A stretch of 64,000 nt of DNA from Sphingomonas sp. Leaf357 (GTDB lineage: Bacteria > Pseudomonadota > Alphaproteobacteria > Sphingomonadales > Sphingomonadaceae). Made by a program: the position numbers and the translations under genes. Below, piece by piece: positions 17,433-26,187 of the stretch; the first letter of the stretch is position 1; every line of letters begins with the position of its first letter. The stretch is taken from contig NZ_LMPM01000001.1 in assembly GCF_001423845.1 (NCBI RefSeq), positions 1,031,493 to 1,095,492 of the forward strand, read 5' to 3'. The notes beneath the pieces are model-generated. The model searched no databases. It saw nothing but the letters and a program-made list of their open reading frames with translations, and had not been told where the DNA came from.

Positions 17433-19602
17433 CCTTCGCGCCGTCGATGTGGCGGCGTGCCCAGCGGGCTTCGTCGATGACGTAGCGGCGGATCTGCTGC
17501 GCCTGATCGGGGGTCATCACGCGGGCGAAGCCGACCATGCCCTGCTCCTTCAGCGCGCCGTCGATCAGGATGGCGCGCCAGGCATCGGCATTGCCCAGCG
17601 TCGACGAGCGCTGCAGATTGGGCAATACGCCGCCGCCGGCGGCACTCGCCCCGTGGCAGACCTGGCAATAGCGGCCGAACAGCGCGCGACCGCCGGCAAT
17701 CTCTTGCGCGCTGCCGGTGTCCGTCGGGAGTGCCGCCGGCAGCGATGTATCCTTGGCCGGCGGGGCGGGCAGCGTCGCGCTGCCGCCGAGCGCGAAGACG
17801 AGCAGTCGCGGCACGTTCGGCACGTCGCGCGCCGCGCCGATCGCATAGCCCATCGACAGTGGCAGCGCGCCGCCCCGCCCGGTCAGCACCGCGACATATT
17901 GCCGCGTGCCGATTTGGTAAGTCGCCGCGCCGGCCATGATCCCTGATCCCGCCGGAAAAGCGAACAATTGCTTGCCGGTATCGGCGGCATAGGCGCGGAA
18001 TTCGCCCAAGGCCGTGCCCTGGAAAACGAGATTACCCGCCGTCGTCATCGTGCCGCCATTGCCCGGTGTCGGATAGTCCACGCGCCAGCGCGCTTTGCCG
18101 GCGACCGGATCCCAGGCGATCAGGCTTCCTTTCGTCGCGGCGGTCGCCGCCTTGATCACCGCCGCGTCGCGCGGATACATCCCGCTGGTATCGATGCCGG
18201 TATTGTAGCCGATCGGCCGCCGCGCCCGCGCGTCGGGCGTCGCCGCCGCGCTATAGACCATACCGGCTTCCTGCGCCGGGATATAGGCCAGGCCGGTGCG
18301 CGGATTGAAGCTCATCGGCTGCCAGTTATGCGCGGCGATGGCGCTGGGCATGGCGAGGAACGGCTTGCCGGTCTTGTAATAGCGCGCCGCCGGGTTCTCG
18401 ATCGGCCGCCCGGTCTTCATGTCATAGCCACTGGCCCAATTGACCGTCGGCACGAATGTCTTCGCATCGATCAGCTGCCCGTTCGTGCGATCGATCACGA
18501 AGAAAAAGCCGTTCTTGGGGGCCTGCATCAGCACCTTGCGTGGGCGTCCGGCGATGGTCAGCGTCGCCAGATTGATTGGCTGGGTCGCGGTGAAATCCCA
18601 CGTCTCCGCCGGCGTCTCCTGATAATGCCACAGATAGGCGCCGGTTTCCGGCTTCAGCGCGACGATCGAGGACAGGAAGAGGTTGTCGCCTTGCCCCTCC
18701 GACCGAAGGCCGTGGTTCCACGGTGATCCGTTACCGACGCCGAGATAGAGCTGGTCGAGCTCGGCATCATAGACGATCGAATCCCACACCGTGCCGCCGC
18801 CGCCCGATTGCCGCCATTGTCCGCCCTTCGACCAGGTCGGCGCCGCCCGGCGCATTGCCGCGTCGGACGCTTCGCCGTCGGGCGCGCCGCTGGGATCGGG
18901 GACGGTATAAAAGCGCCATTTTTTGGCGCCGGTCGCGGCGTCATACGCGGTGACATAGCCGCGCACGCCGAATTCGGCGCCGCCATTGCCGATGATCACC
19001 ATGTCGTTCACCACGCGAGGGGTGCCGGTGATGGTATAGGGTTTGGTCTTGTCGGTGGTCTGCACCGACCAATCCGCCTTGCCGGTGGCGGCGTCCAGCG
19101 CGATCAACCGCCCGTCGATCGTGCCGACATACAGTCGGCCCTTCCACGCCGCGACGCCGCGGTTGACGACGTCGCAGCACGCCTCGGCGGCCTTGTCGCG
19201 GGGTACTTCGGGATCGAACGTCCAGAGCGGCTGGCCGCTTGCCGCGTCGAACGCGAATACCTTCGACCACGGGCCGCTGACGAACAACTTGCCGTCGATG
19301 ACGATCGGCGTCGCTTCCTGGCCGCGCGCATCGGGCAGGTCGGCGTGCCAGGCAAGGCCCAGCCGCGCGACGTTGCCGGCGTTGATCTGCTTTAGGGGCG
19401 AAAAGCGCTGCTCCTGATAATTGTATCCCGTCATCGCCCAGTCGCGGCCATCGCCACCGCCGGCGAGAAACGCGCCGTCGATCTTGCCGGCGACCGCATC
19501 GTTCGACCGAGATGCATCGCGCGGCGTGCAGGCGGTCGCCAGGGCCAGCGCCGCGACGCCCACGACGATCCGGTCCGCGCGCCGGTCGCGGCGGAACGTC
19601 AT
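17410..19602 (-). CDS. PQQ-dependent alcohol dehydrogenase with C-terminal cytochrome c (quinohaemoprotein)
   Basis: 730 aa. Lipoprotein-type signal LALATAC (Cys 25) predicts a periplasmic, membrane-anchored enzyme. Eight-bladed propeller with WAMTGYNYQEQRFSPL, adjacent cysteines in AEACCDVVNRG (the disulfide ring over PQQ), and AETWDFTATQP with the catalytic Asp. The residue two after that Asp is Thr, not Asp, so it looks Ca-type, not lanthanide-type. The C-terminal domain carries one haem motif, CQVCH. It oxidises an alcohol and passes electrons to the respiratory chain. Start overlaps the MarR stop (ATGA). Confidence 0.93.
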   Translation of the reverse strand: MTFRRDRRADRIVVGVAALALATACTPRDASRSNDAVAGKIDGAFLAGGGDGRDWAMTGYNYQEQRFSPLKQINAGNVARLGLAWHADLPDARGQEATPIVIDGKLFVSGPWSKVFAFDAASGQPLWTFDPEVPRDKAAEACCDVVNRGVAAWKGRLYVGTIDGRLIALDAATGKADWSVQTTDKTKPYTITGTPRVVNDMVIIGNGGAEFGVRGYVTAYDAATGAKKWRFYTVPDPSGAPDGEASDAAMRRAAPTWSKGGQWRQSGGGGTVWDSIVYDAELDQLYLGVGNGSPWNHGLRSEGQGDNLFLSSIVALKPETGAYLWHYQETPAETWDFTATQPINLATLTIAGRPRKVLMQAPKNGFFFVIDRTNGQLIDAKTFVPTVNWASGYDMKTGRPIENPAARYYKTGKPFLAMPSAIAAHNWQPMSFNPRTGLAYIPAQEAGMVYSAAATPDARARRPIGYNTGIDTSGMYPRDAAVIKAATAATKGSLIAWDPVAGKARWRVDYPTPGNGGTMTTAGNLVFQGTALGEFRAYAADTGKQLFAFPAGSGIMAGAATYQIGTRQYVAVLTGRGGALPLSMGYAIGAARDVPNVPRLLVFALGGSATLPAPPAKDTSLPAALPTDTGSAQEIAGGRALFGRYCQVCHGASAAGGGVLPNLQRSSTLGNADAWRAILIDGALKEQGMVGFARVMTPDQAQQIRRYVIDEARWARRHIDGAKVTSPRSD

Positions 19603-20204
19603 TCGCCGATCGCCGGTCCGCCCTCGTCATCCGCGACATCCAGCTCGACCGCCGTGACGATCTTCTTGCGGATATTGGAGCGCACGCGATCGAGCGTCTC
19701 CAGAGTGATCGCGAGATGCTCGGGCGAGACGCCTTCCAGGATATACTGGTTCTGCACACGACCGTGGATCTGCATCTCCTCGATCACGTCGTACCCCTTG
19801 TCGGTGATGAACACGCGTTTCACCCGCCGGTCGATCTTGTCGGGCACGCGCCGGATCAGCCCCGACGCCTCCAGCCGATCGATCAGCCCGCCGATCGTTA
19901 CCTTGCCGACCTCAAGCAACCGCGCCAGATCGACCTGCGTCACCCCCTGATCCGGGTGGCGCGACAAGGCCGCCAACGCCGACCATTGCGACCGGGTGAC
20001 GCCGAGCGGTTTCATTTCCTGATCAAACAACGTTCGCCTGAGACGGGAGACGTCGTGGACCAGGAAGCCGAAGCGAAACGGCGTCGCCTGGGGCTTGTCT
20101 TTGCGGGTGATCCGCGGCTTACCGATGGCCATGCGCATTCTCGCCTTTTGGTTGCCGGCCATGCCAGGCGGTTGCCGGGTAAACGTCAAACTTGCCCGCA
20201 TCAT
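19599..20204 (-). CDS. MarR family transcriptional regulator
   Basis: 201 aa if started at 20204, where ATG overlaps the stop of the Zn-ADH gene (ATGA). Internal starts at 20138 and 20132 follow an AAAAGGCGAG site and give about 177-179 aa, closer to the paralogue. The winged helix shows LARLLEVGKVTIGGLIDRL and the wing IDRRVKRVF. It is a close paralogue of the MarR at 4510-5064, especially in the recognition helix and wing. It lies in the operon SDR - Zn-ADH - MarR - PQQ-ADH and is likely the local repressor. Confidence 0.87.
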   Translation of the reverse strand: MMRASLTFTRQPPGMAGNQKARMRMAIGKPRITRKDKPQATPFRFGFLVHDVSRLRRTLFDQEMKPLGVTRSQWSALAALSRHPDQGVTQVDLARLLEVGKVTIGGLIDRLEASGLIRRVPDKIDRRVKRVFITDKGYDVIEEMQIHGRVQNQYILEGVSPEHLAITLETLDRVRSNIRKKIVTAVELDVADDEGGPAIGE

Positions 20205-21289
20205 GCCGGGAACTCAATCACCGACCGCGCGATGACCGTGGCGCCGCGCATCTCGTCGAATGCGGTGTTGATATCGGTGAGCGAGATGCGACGCGAAATC
20301 AGCTCGTCGAGCTTCATGCGGCCCTGCAGATACAGGTCGACATAGCGCGGGATATCGACCGGGAACTGGTTCGATCCCATCAGCGATCCCTGAATTTTCT
20401 TTTCGCCGAAAAAATCCATCGCCGCGAGTTCGAGCTTCACGCCCTGCGGCGGGATGCCGAGGATCGTCGCGGTGCCGCCGCGCCTGAGCATGGCAAAGGC
20501 CTGCTCGATCGTCGCCTTCAGCCCGATCGCCTCGATCGCGTGATGCACGCCGCCGCGGGTCAGTTCGCGCACCGCCTCGACTGCATCCGTGGTACTGGCA
20601 TCGACGATGTCGGTCGCGCCCATCTGAATCGCGGCATCAAGCTTGGCGGCGACGCGGTCGATCGCGATGATCCGCGACGCCCCCGCCACCGCGGCCGCGT
20701 TGATGGTTGCGAGGCCGACGCCGCCGCAGCCGATCACCGCGACCGTCTCGCCCAATTGCACCTTAGCGGAGCGCGCCACCGCGCCGAACCCGGTCGTCAC
20801 TGCGCAGCCGAGCAGCGCGGCGCGGTCGAGCGGCATGTCCTTGCGGATCGCGACGCAATTGCGCTCGTGGATCAGCATCGCCTCGGCGAAACCGCCCAGT
20901 TCGAAAAACGGGAAGACGGTGGCCGATCCCAGCGCGATCTTGGGCGGCGCCCCCTTGGCGCGGCGATTGCCCGGCGTCTCGCACAGGCTCATATGCCCGC
21001 CCAGGCAATCCTCGCACGCGCCGCAATAGGCCGATGGGCTGGTCACGACGTGATCACCGACCTTGATGCGGGTGACGCTGGCGCCGACCGCCTCGACCAC
21101 GCCGGCGGCCTCGTGCCCCATCAGCGCGGGAAAGCGCCACGGCATGTGCCCGTCGATGATGCTGAGATCGGAATGGCACAGCCCCGACGCCACGGTGCGC
21201 AGCCTGATCTCGAACGGACCGGGATCGCCGAGCGTCACATCCTCGATCGTCAGGGGCGTTCCGGGTTGATGAAGGATAGCGGCTTTCAC
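20201..21289 (-). CDS. Zn-dependent alcohol dehydrogenase (class III-like)
   Basis: 362 aa. Medium-chain dehydrogenase oxidising an alcohol with NAD in the cytoplasm. Catalytic zinc ligands: Cys38 in GLCHSD, His59-Glu60 in MGHEAAG, and a later Cys in LLGCAVTTGFGA. Structural zinc: Cys89, 92, 95 and 103 in YCGACEDCLGGHMSLC. Cofactor motif AVIGCGGVGLATINA. Second gene of the minus operon, 19 nt after the SDR. With the PQQ enzyme it gives two alcohol oxidation routes, one periplasmic and one cytoplasmic. Confidence 0.92.
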   Translation of the reverse strand: MKAAILHQPGTPLTIEDVTLGDPGPFEIRLRTVASGLCHSDLSIIDGHMPWRFPALMGHEAAGVVEAVGASVTRIKVGDHVVTSPSAYCGACEDCLGGHMSLCETPGNRRAKGAPPKIALGSATVFPFFELGGFAEAMLIHERNCVAIRKDMPLDRAALLGCAVTTGFGAVARSAKVQLGETVAVIGCGGVGLATINAAAVAGASRIIAIDRVAAKLDAAIQMGATDIVDASTTDAVEAVRELTRGGVHHAIEAIGLKATIEQAFAMLRRGGTATILGIPPQGVKLELAAMDFFGEKKIQGSLMGSNQFPVDIPRYVDLYLQGRMKLDELISRRISLTDINTAFDEMRGATVIARSVIEFPA

Positions 21290-21308
21290 ATCGGCCTCGC
21301 GGTTTTGG

Positions 21309-22061
21309 TCATTGCGCGGTCCAGCCGCCGTCGATCATGTGCACCGATCCGGTGATGAAGGCGGCGGCGGGGGACAGCAGGAAGCAGGTGAGTTCGGCGA
21401 CTTCCGCCGCCGTGCCGAGCCGCCCAATCGGGTGCAGCGCGCGCAGCTGTGCCTTGGTTGCGTCGTCTATCCAATTGTCTAGCAGCGGCGTTTCGATCAG
21501 TCCCGGCGCCACCGCGTTGATGCGGATGCCGCGCGTCGCATAGTCGAGCGCTGATGCCTTGGTCAGCCCGATGACGCCGTGTTTGGACGCGGCATAGGCC
21601 GCGCTGCCGACTCCGCCGATCACGCCCAAGGCCGATGCGACGTTGACGATCGCGCCGCCGCCGCCACGCAGCATTGCCGCGATTTCATGGCGCTGGCACA
21701 GGAACAGGCCGGTCAGGTTGGTGTCGATCACGCGGCGCCAGTCCGCCTCGGCGAGGTCGCCCGCGCGCTTGGCGGGATGGACGATGCCGGCGCTGTTCAC
21801 CGCCAGATCGAGGCGCCCGAACCGCGCGTCGGCTGTGCCGATCGCGGCGGCGACCTGAGCGTCGTCCGTCACGTCCACGCCGATGGCGAGGGCGCGCTCG
21901 CCCGAGGGGTCGAGCGCGGCGGCGATCCGTTCCGCGGCCTCCTTGTCGCGGTCGGCGATCGCCACAGAGGCGCCCTGCGCGATCAATTGTGTCGCGATGG
22001 CGGCGCCAAGACCGCTGCCACCGCCCGTGACGAAGGCGACCTGCGCCGCAAAAGTATTCAT
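21309..22061 (-). CDS. SDR family oxidoreductase (classical, 250 aa)
   Basis: 250 aa from ATG at 22061, the normal length for a classical short-chain dehydrogenase; a longer frame to 22118 adds an atypical N-terminus. TGGGSGLG at residues 12-19, ADRD after strand 2, NSAG, and YAASK. Probably a 3-oxoacyl or secondary alcohol dehydrogenase. First gene of the minus operon SDR - Zn-ADH - MarR - PQQ-ADH. The conserved element at 22138-22171 lies upstream. Confidence 0.88.
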   Translation of the reverse strand: MNTFAAQVAFVTGGGSGLGAAIATQLIAQGASVAIADRDKEAAERIAAALDPSGERALAIGVDVTDDAQVAAAIGTADARFGRLDLAVNSAGIVHPAKRAGDLAEADWRRVIDTNLTGLFLCQRHEIAAMLRGGGGAIVNVASALGVIGGVGSAAYAASKHGVIGLTKASALDYATRGIRINAVAPGLIETPLLDNWIDDATKAQLRALHPIGRLGTAAEVAELTCFLLSPAAAFITGSVHMIDGGWTAQ

Positions 22062-22137
22062 CCGTTCAACGCTGTCTGCAGGTGAAGATCCCATCCGCCC
22101 ATCTCGCGACTCTCGCAAATTCAGTCAACCGGAAATT

Positions 22138-22171
22138 AGCATATCATACGCACATACACTATATCGATGGG
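22138..22171 (+). promoter_or_regulatory. Candidate operator shared with 9693-9726
   Basis: AGCATATCAT, 13 nt, ATATCGATGGG, identical blocks and spacing to 9693-9726. Here it lies 77 nt upstream of the minus-strand SDR operon. On its right, where the first copy has a gene start, this copy runs into an IS6-family insertion, so the divergent plus-strand gene seems to have been lost. Confidence 0.5.
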
Positions 22172-22288
22172 ACGCGGCGTTGCGCTGCATGAAAGGGTCT
22201 GAAACAGCAAGGCCTCACCGGGAGCGATCTTGCAGAAGACTTACACCGCTCCGGCGCTGCAATGCGCAAACCCACAATGATAGGAGAG
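22172..22288 (+). pseudogene. Possible gene remnant left of the first IS element
   Basis: 117 nt between the candidate operator and the IS end. One frame reads LKQQGLTGSDLAEDLHRSG and continues to the IS boundary without a stop, but it has no start and is preceded by TGA. It could be a fragment of the gene interrupted by the IS, or chance coding. No family was recognised. Confidence 0.25.
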
Positions 22289-23125
22289 GGCTCTGTCAGA
22301 CCAAATGCACCAATCGTTAAGCGGGGCGGGGTAGGGCCCTTGGCATGCCTCGTCCCCGCAAGCCTGCCAGCCCCTTCCGCTATTTCAACTCCTCGCCCGA
22401 GGTGATCCGCCTGGTAGTGATGATGTATGTCCGTTTCCCACTTTCGCTGCGCAACGTGGAGGACCTCCTTTTCGAGCGCGGCATCGACATCTGCCACGAG
22501 ACGGTACGCATGTGGTGGAACAGGTTCGGGCCGATGTTCGCTGGCGACATCCGCCAGCAGCGCGTCTCGCGTATGCGCGGGTTCCGCCACTGGCACTGGC
22601 ATCTGGACGAGATGTACGTGAAGCTGAATGGCGAGATGGTCTACCTCTGGCGGGCGGTCGATCACGAGGGCGAGATCCTCGAGAGCTACATCACGAGGAC
22701 ACGAGATAAGGATGCAGCGCTTTGCTTCATGAAAAAGGCGCTGAAGCGTCACGGGACCCCGGAGGCAATCACTACCGACGGTTTGCGCTCCTATCGCGCA
22801 GCCATGAAAGAGCTTGGCAACACCGAGAAGCAGGAGGTCGGACGCTGGGCCAACAACCGGGTGGAGAACAGCCATCTGCCGTTCCGACGACGAGAGCGGG
22901 CGATGCTCAGGTTCAGGCGGATGAAGACGTTACAGAAGTTCGCCAGCGTACACGCCAACGTCCACAACCACTTTAACGTCGAACGCCATCTAGTCGACCG
23001 CCAGACCTACAAAGAACGCCGCTTAGTCGCGCTGGCTGAGTGGAGCAAAATCGCAAGCTAGGCGAACGCGTTCAAAGACCGAACTACATCGTGTGGAGGG
23101 CGGTTCGCATTAGACTGACAGCACC
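22289..23125 (+). mobile_element. IS6-family insertion sequence, copy 1
   Basis: 837 bp. Left end GGCTCTGTCAGACCAAATGC; right end, read inward, GGTGCTGTCAGTCTAATGCG. It contains a single DDE transposase gene. The flanking 8-mers TAGGAGAG (left) and GCCAGTCA (right) do not match, so no target duplication is seen; IS6 elements normally make 8-bp duplications. A second copy of exactly the same length lies in direct orientation at 23691. Confidence 0.85.
22345..23061 (+). CDS. IS6-family transposase (copy 1)
   Basis: 238 aa, typical IS6/IS240 length. N-terminal helix-turn-helix region, then a DDE catalytic core: Asp88 in HLDEMYVK, Asp145 in ITTDGLRSY, Glu174 in NRVENSHL. Intact, so it could be active. 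About 95% identical to copy 2. Confidence 0.93.
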   Translation: MPRPRKPASPFRYFNSSPEVIRLVVMMYVRFPLSLRNVEDLLFERGIDICHETVRMWWNRFGPMFAGDIRQQRVSRMRGFRHWHWHLDEMYVKLNGEMVYLWRAVDHEGEILESYITRTRDKDAALCFMKKALKRHGTPEAITTDGLRSYRAAMKELGNTEKQEVGRWANNRVENSHLPFRRRERAMLRFRRMKTLQKFASVHANVHNHFNVERHLVDRQTYKERRLVALAEWSKIAS

Positions 23126-23690
23126 GCCAGTCAGTTCTAACATATTGAACTGCATAGATTTTCTCGCGAAAAGGCGCCGAGAATGGCGCGAATTCGCGCG
23201 TTGTGGTTTTGACTTGGTACTGCGGAGAGTCAGGGAAAACCCGAAAGTACCCAATTCTCAGAATTTTTCTCTGCGGCAAATTCGTTTGGTATCGAATGCA
23301 CTGGCGCGAAGAAACCACCCACTTGCCGCCGTGAAGAAGCCGACAATTCGAGGATGAGCTGGCGTTCAGTCCCAAAAAAATGGCGCAATTTTGCGCCATT
23401 TTTCGTTTGAGAGATCCAAATATGAGCTGACAGCAATCGTGATTCCGGTCGGCTCAAGCCTTCTCCGACGCTTCCGGGCCGCCGGCCAGAGCAGCCAATA
23501 GGACTTGTTTTACAGCGAGCAAATCCCTGACAACCTCGCTTTTACAGGGAAACCAGATAAAATGCGTCACCGGACAAGCCGTTCGGCTGGACCAAATATC
23601 GATTTTTCCAGAGGCTTGGAGTGTCAATTCCCTAGACGAAATAACAGGGAATTTTCAACGGGCATCAGGGCGCGTCCGACGTCGTTTAAC
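23126..23690. other. Spacer between the two IS copies
   Basis: 565 nt without a convincing gene; short open frames (for example 23040-23357 running out of the transposase gene) match nothing recognised. GC is lower than in the flanks. It holds a strong terminator hairpin at 23376-23403. Together with the flanking direct IS copies it forms a potential IS6-type translocatable unit with no obvious cargo gene. Confidence 0.6.
23376..23403. terminator. Intrinsic terminator, functional in both directions
   Basis: AAAAATGGCGCAA-TT-TTGCGCCATTTTT: a 13-bp perfect stem with A and T tracts on both flanks. It could shield flanking DNA from transcription out of the first transposase gene. Confidence 0.8.
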
Positions 23691-24527
23691 GGCTTTGTCA
23701 GACTAAATGCACCAAACGTTAGGCGGGGCGGGGCAGGGCCGTAGGCATGCCCCGCCCCCGCAAGCCTGCCAGCCCGTTCCGCTACTTCAACTCGTCGCCC
23801 GAGGTGATCCGCCTGGTTGTGATGATGTACGTTCGTTTTCCACTGTCGCTACGCAATGTGGAGGACCTTCTTTTCGAGCGCGGCATCGACATCTGTCATG
23901 AGACGGTGCGAATGTGGTGGAACAGGTTTGGGCCGATGTTCGCTGGGGACATCCGCCGGCAGCGCGCCTCGCGCATGCGCGGGTTTCGTCACTGGCGCTG
24001 GCATCTCGATGAGATGTACGTGAAGTTGAACGGCGAGATGGTTTACCTCTGGCGGGCGGTCGATCACGAGTGCGAGATACTCGAAAGCTACATCACCAGG
24101 ACCCGCGATAAGGACGCAGCGCTTCGCTTCATGAAGAAGGCGCTGAAGCGTCACGGTTGCCCGGAGGCGATCACCACCGACGGTTTGCGCTCCTATTGTG
24201 CAGCTATGAAAGAGCTTGGCAACACCGAGAAGCAGGAGGTCGAACGCTGGGCTAACAACCGGGTCGAGAACAGCCATCTGCCGTTCCGACGACGGGAGCG
24301 GGCGATGCTTAGATTCAGGCGGATGAAGACGCTACAAAAGTTTGCCAGCGTGCATGCCAACGTCCTCAACCACTTCAATCTCGAGCGCCATCTCGTTGAT
24401 CGCCAGACCTACAAGGAACGCCGCTCAGCCGCGCTGGCTGAGTGGAGCATCGTCGCAAGCTAGGCGGTCGCGCTCAAGGACCGAACTGCATTGTTCGGAG
24501 AGCGGTTCGCATTAGACTGACAGCACT
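23691..24527 (+). mobile_element. IS6-family insertion sequence, copy 2
   Basis: 837 bp, same length and orientation as copy 1. Left end GGCTTTGTCAGACTAAATGC; right end, read inward, AGTGCTGTCAGTCTAATGCG. Flanking 8-mers CGTTTAAC and GTTGCGGC differ, so no target duplication. Several base differences from copy 1 show that the two are not a very recent duplication. Confidence 0.85.
23747..24463 (+). CDS. IS6-family transposase (copy 2)
   Basis: 238 aa with the same DDE residues as copy 1 (HLDEMYVK, ITTDGLRSY, NRVENSHL) and about a dozen amino-acid differences. Full length and apparently intact. Confidence 0.93.
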   Translation: MPRPRKPASPFRYFNSSPEVIRLVVMMYVRFPLSLRNVEDLLFERGIDICHETVRMWWNRFGPMFAGDIRRQRASRMRGFRHWRWHLDEMYVKLNGEMVYLWRAVDHECEILESYITRTRDKDAALRFMKKALKRHGCPEAITTDGLRSYCAAMKELGNTEKQEVERWANNRVENSHLPFRRRERAMLRFRRMKTLQKFASVHANVLNHFNLERHLVDRQTYKERRSAALAEWSIVAS

Positions 24528-24546
24528 GTTGCGGCGGTTGGAAACA

Positions 24547-24908
24547 GTGCTGACGCGGTCGAACGCCATCTCAAAAAGGCGTGATGCCGTACCGCCGCTG
24601 ACCACTCCCGATGGTCGGTACATTGTCGTGCGGGGGCGGCTCTGGCGTACGTCAGAGCCATCACTGTCTGCTGCCCAGCGGGAAGTACTGGTGGCGCGGT
24701 TGATGGATGCCAGGCGCGCTGTCGCCGCCGCGCCAGCATAAACGATGCGGCGGCGTAAGACCTCGCGCATGCCGAGGTAGATGCAGCTAAAGTGGCGCTC
24801 GGCGAACGCGAGCCTGTCTGGCGGACGGACGGGGCGCCAGATTTCAATCGACGCATGGCCCGCACGACGCCCTACGCGGCTTGGTTCGCTGACGCGGACG
24901 TCGATTGA
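24547..24908 (+). pseudogene. Broken sphingomonad conserved small protein
   Basis: First part, in one frame: PPLTTPDGRYIVVRGRLWR then LMDARRAV, ending at a stop at 24739-24741. After a frameshift the continuation reads NDAAA, TAA, DLAHAEVDAAKVALGERE then WRTDGAPDFNRRMARTTPY to TGA at 24908. The two halves are the two ends of one conserved protein known from many sphingomonads (function unknown). It has at least one frameshift near 24735 and one in-frame TAA. A GTG at 24547 is a possible original start. It begins 20 nt after the IS end. Confidence 0.7.
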
Positions 24909-25096
24909 TTAGCGGCGGCGGGTTCGCGTTGATTTGAGTTCGATCCACACGGGCTGGTGGTCGCTGGTGTTCTCCCAGCCGCGAACATGTGCGTCGACCT
25001 GCGTATCTTTGATCCGCTGCGCAAGCGCTGAGCTGAGCGAGAGGTGGTCGCTCCCGAGCCCTGCATTGCGGCCATAGCCCAGCATCCGATCGTTGG
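24909..25096 (-). pseudogene. C-terminal remnant of an exonuclease III gene
   Basis: Reading the minus strand from about 25085, GYGRNAGLGSDHLSLSSALA and then the ending SDHQPVWIELKSTRTRRR match the C-terminus of exodeoxyribonuclease III/AP endonuclease, where the SDHxPV motif carries the catalytic Asp-His. Only about 60 residues remain and an in-frame TAA lies just upstream, so the gene is dead. It meets the pseudogene on the other strand end to end. It is probably what is left after IS-linked deletion. Confidence 0.65.
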
Positions 25097-25416
25097 ATTA
25101 TTGGTGGAAAGCGGAATGGACGCTTTAAGAGACCGGAAGCGGTGAGCCGCCATTCGTTCAGCCGAGGTACCCGGAAACTGCTGCGCCGACTGCCGCCGCC
25201 CCGGCTCGCTCGACGAGATTCGTGAAGCATGATATTGTTCGACAACGTGTGAGGATTTACCCGCTCAACGATTTCGCTTCGAATACCAGTAGTCCTGCCG
25301 GTCGAACCCGGCTACGACTCTGCGTTTCCCTTAAGTGTCGGCTTCTTGACCTTCTTTGTTGCTTTGCGAGCCTCGCTCATCGCATTAAACTTTGCGAAAT
25401 CTGCCTCGTCTCAGCC
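25097..25416. other. Gap with no supported gene
   Basis: 320 nt between the exonuclease remnant and the OmpA-like gene. Minus-strand frames give short coding-looking pieces such as MSEARKATKKVKKPTLKGN near 25320-25385, each bounded by stops. These may be further fragments of decayed genes; none was identified. Confidence 0.5.
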
Positions 25417-26187
25417 TCACTGCGGGCTTATGGCTACTTCGACGCGGCGCCCTGACGCGGCGTTTAAGCCGTCGAATGCTTCGTTATTGCCTGGACCTTC
25501 GCGGTCGTCGGTCGTGATCGTGATTGCGGCGCGCGAAATTCCGCGCAAGACCAGCGCCTGCGCGACGCGATCGGCGCGGTCGCGCGCTAAGGAGGCCGGC
25601 TCGGCGATGCGCCGTCCTGACACCTCTGCGGGTTCGGTATCGGCATGACCGGTGATAGTAATGCGCACCGGCAAAACGTCGAGCGCGTAGTTGATGGCGC
25701 CGTCGAGATAATAGTCACCGAGCTGATAAACGATGAAGCTGCTGCCAAAATCGAACGGAATCGAGAAACGACGCGGGAGGAAAGGCCGCGTCTGCGCAAC
25801 CCTTGCTTCGTACAGCGGGCGCACGTTGCGCGTGGGGAGCGCGAACGTCCGGCCGGGGAAACTTTCAGCCTCCAGCTTGAACCGGGTGCAGGACTCGTCG
25901 AGGACCGACACGCGGACCGGTTCGAGCACCGCACCGCCGCAGGGTTGAGCGCCGGGCGACGCCGCCCGCCCCTCGACGAGCACCGCGTGGTTCCAGTCTG
26001 GCTTGGTCGGCGAAAGGCTGACGTCGTAGCGCAGACCAGTGGCAGGGTCGTCGGCCAGCCAGCAGCCAGATTTCTTGCCGGCATCGGTGTCGCGGTAGAT
26101 CGGGCAGGCTACAAAGCGCAGGTCTTCGCTCGCAGGCGTGGCGCCGGTCGCGACCAGTGCCACGATCGCGGCCCAGACGGAATTCAC
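25417..26187 (-). CDS. OmpA-like domain periplasmic/outer-membrane protein
   Basis: 256 aa with an N-terminal signal peptide (MNSVWAAIVALVATGATPAS). The first 150 residues have no recognised family. From about residue 155 an OmpA-type peptidoglycan-binding domain appears: FDFGSSF, ITGHADTEP, SLARDRADRVAQALV, and a closing GRRVEVAI. The start overlaps the stop of the di-haem cytochrome gene (ATGA), so it is the last gene of the operon MFS - TBDR - di-haem - OmpA-like. It may anchor the system to the cell wall (inference). Confidence 0.8.
   Translation of the reverse strand: MNSVWAAIVALVATGATPASEDLRFVACPIYRDTDAGKKSGCWLADDPATGLRYDVSLSPTKPDWNHAVLVEGRAASPGAQPCGGAVLEPVRVSVLDESCTRFKLEAESFPGRTFALPTRNVRPLYEARVAQTRPFLPRRFSIPFDFGSSFIVYQLGDYYLDGAINYALDVLPVRITITGHADTEPAEVSGRRIAEPASLARDRADRVAQALVLRGISRAAITITTDDREGPGNNEAFDGLNAASGRRVEVAISPQ

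Noticed and set aside
22281..24535. Target-site duplications around the two IS elements
   Set aside because: Flanking 8-mers do not match within or between copies.
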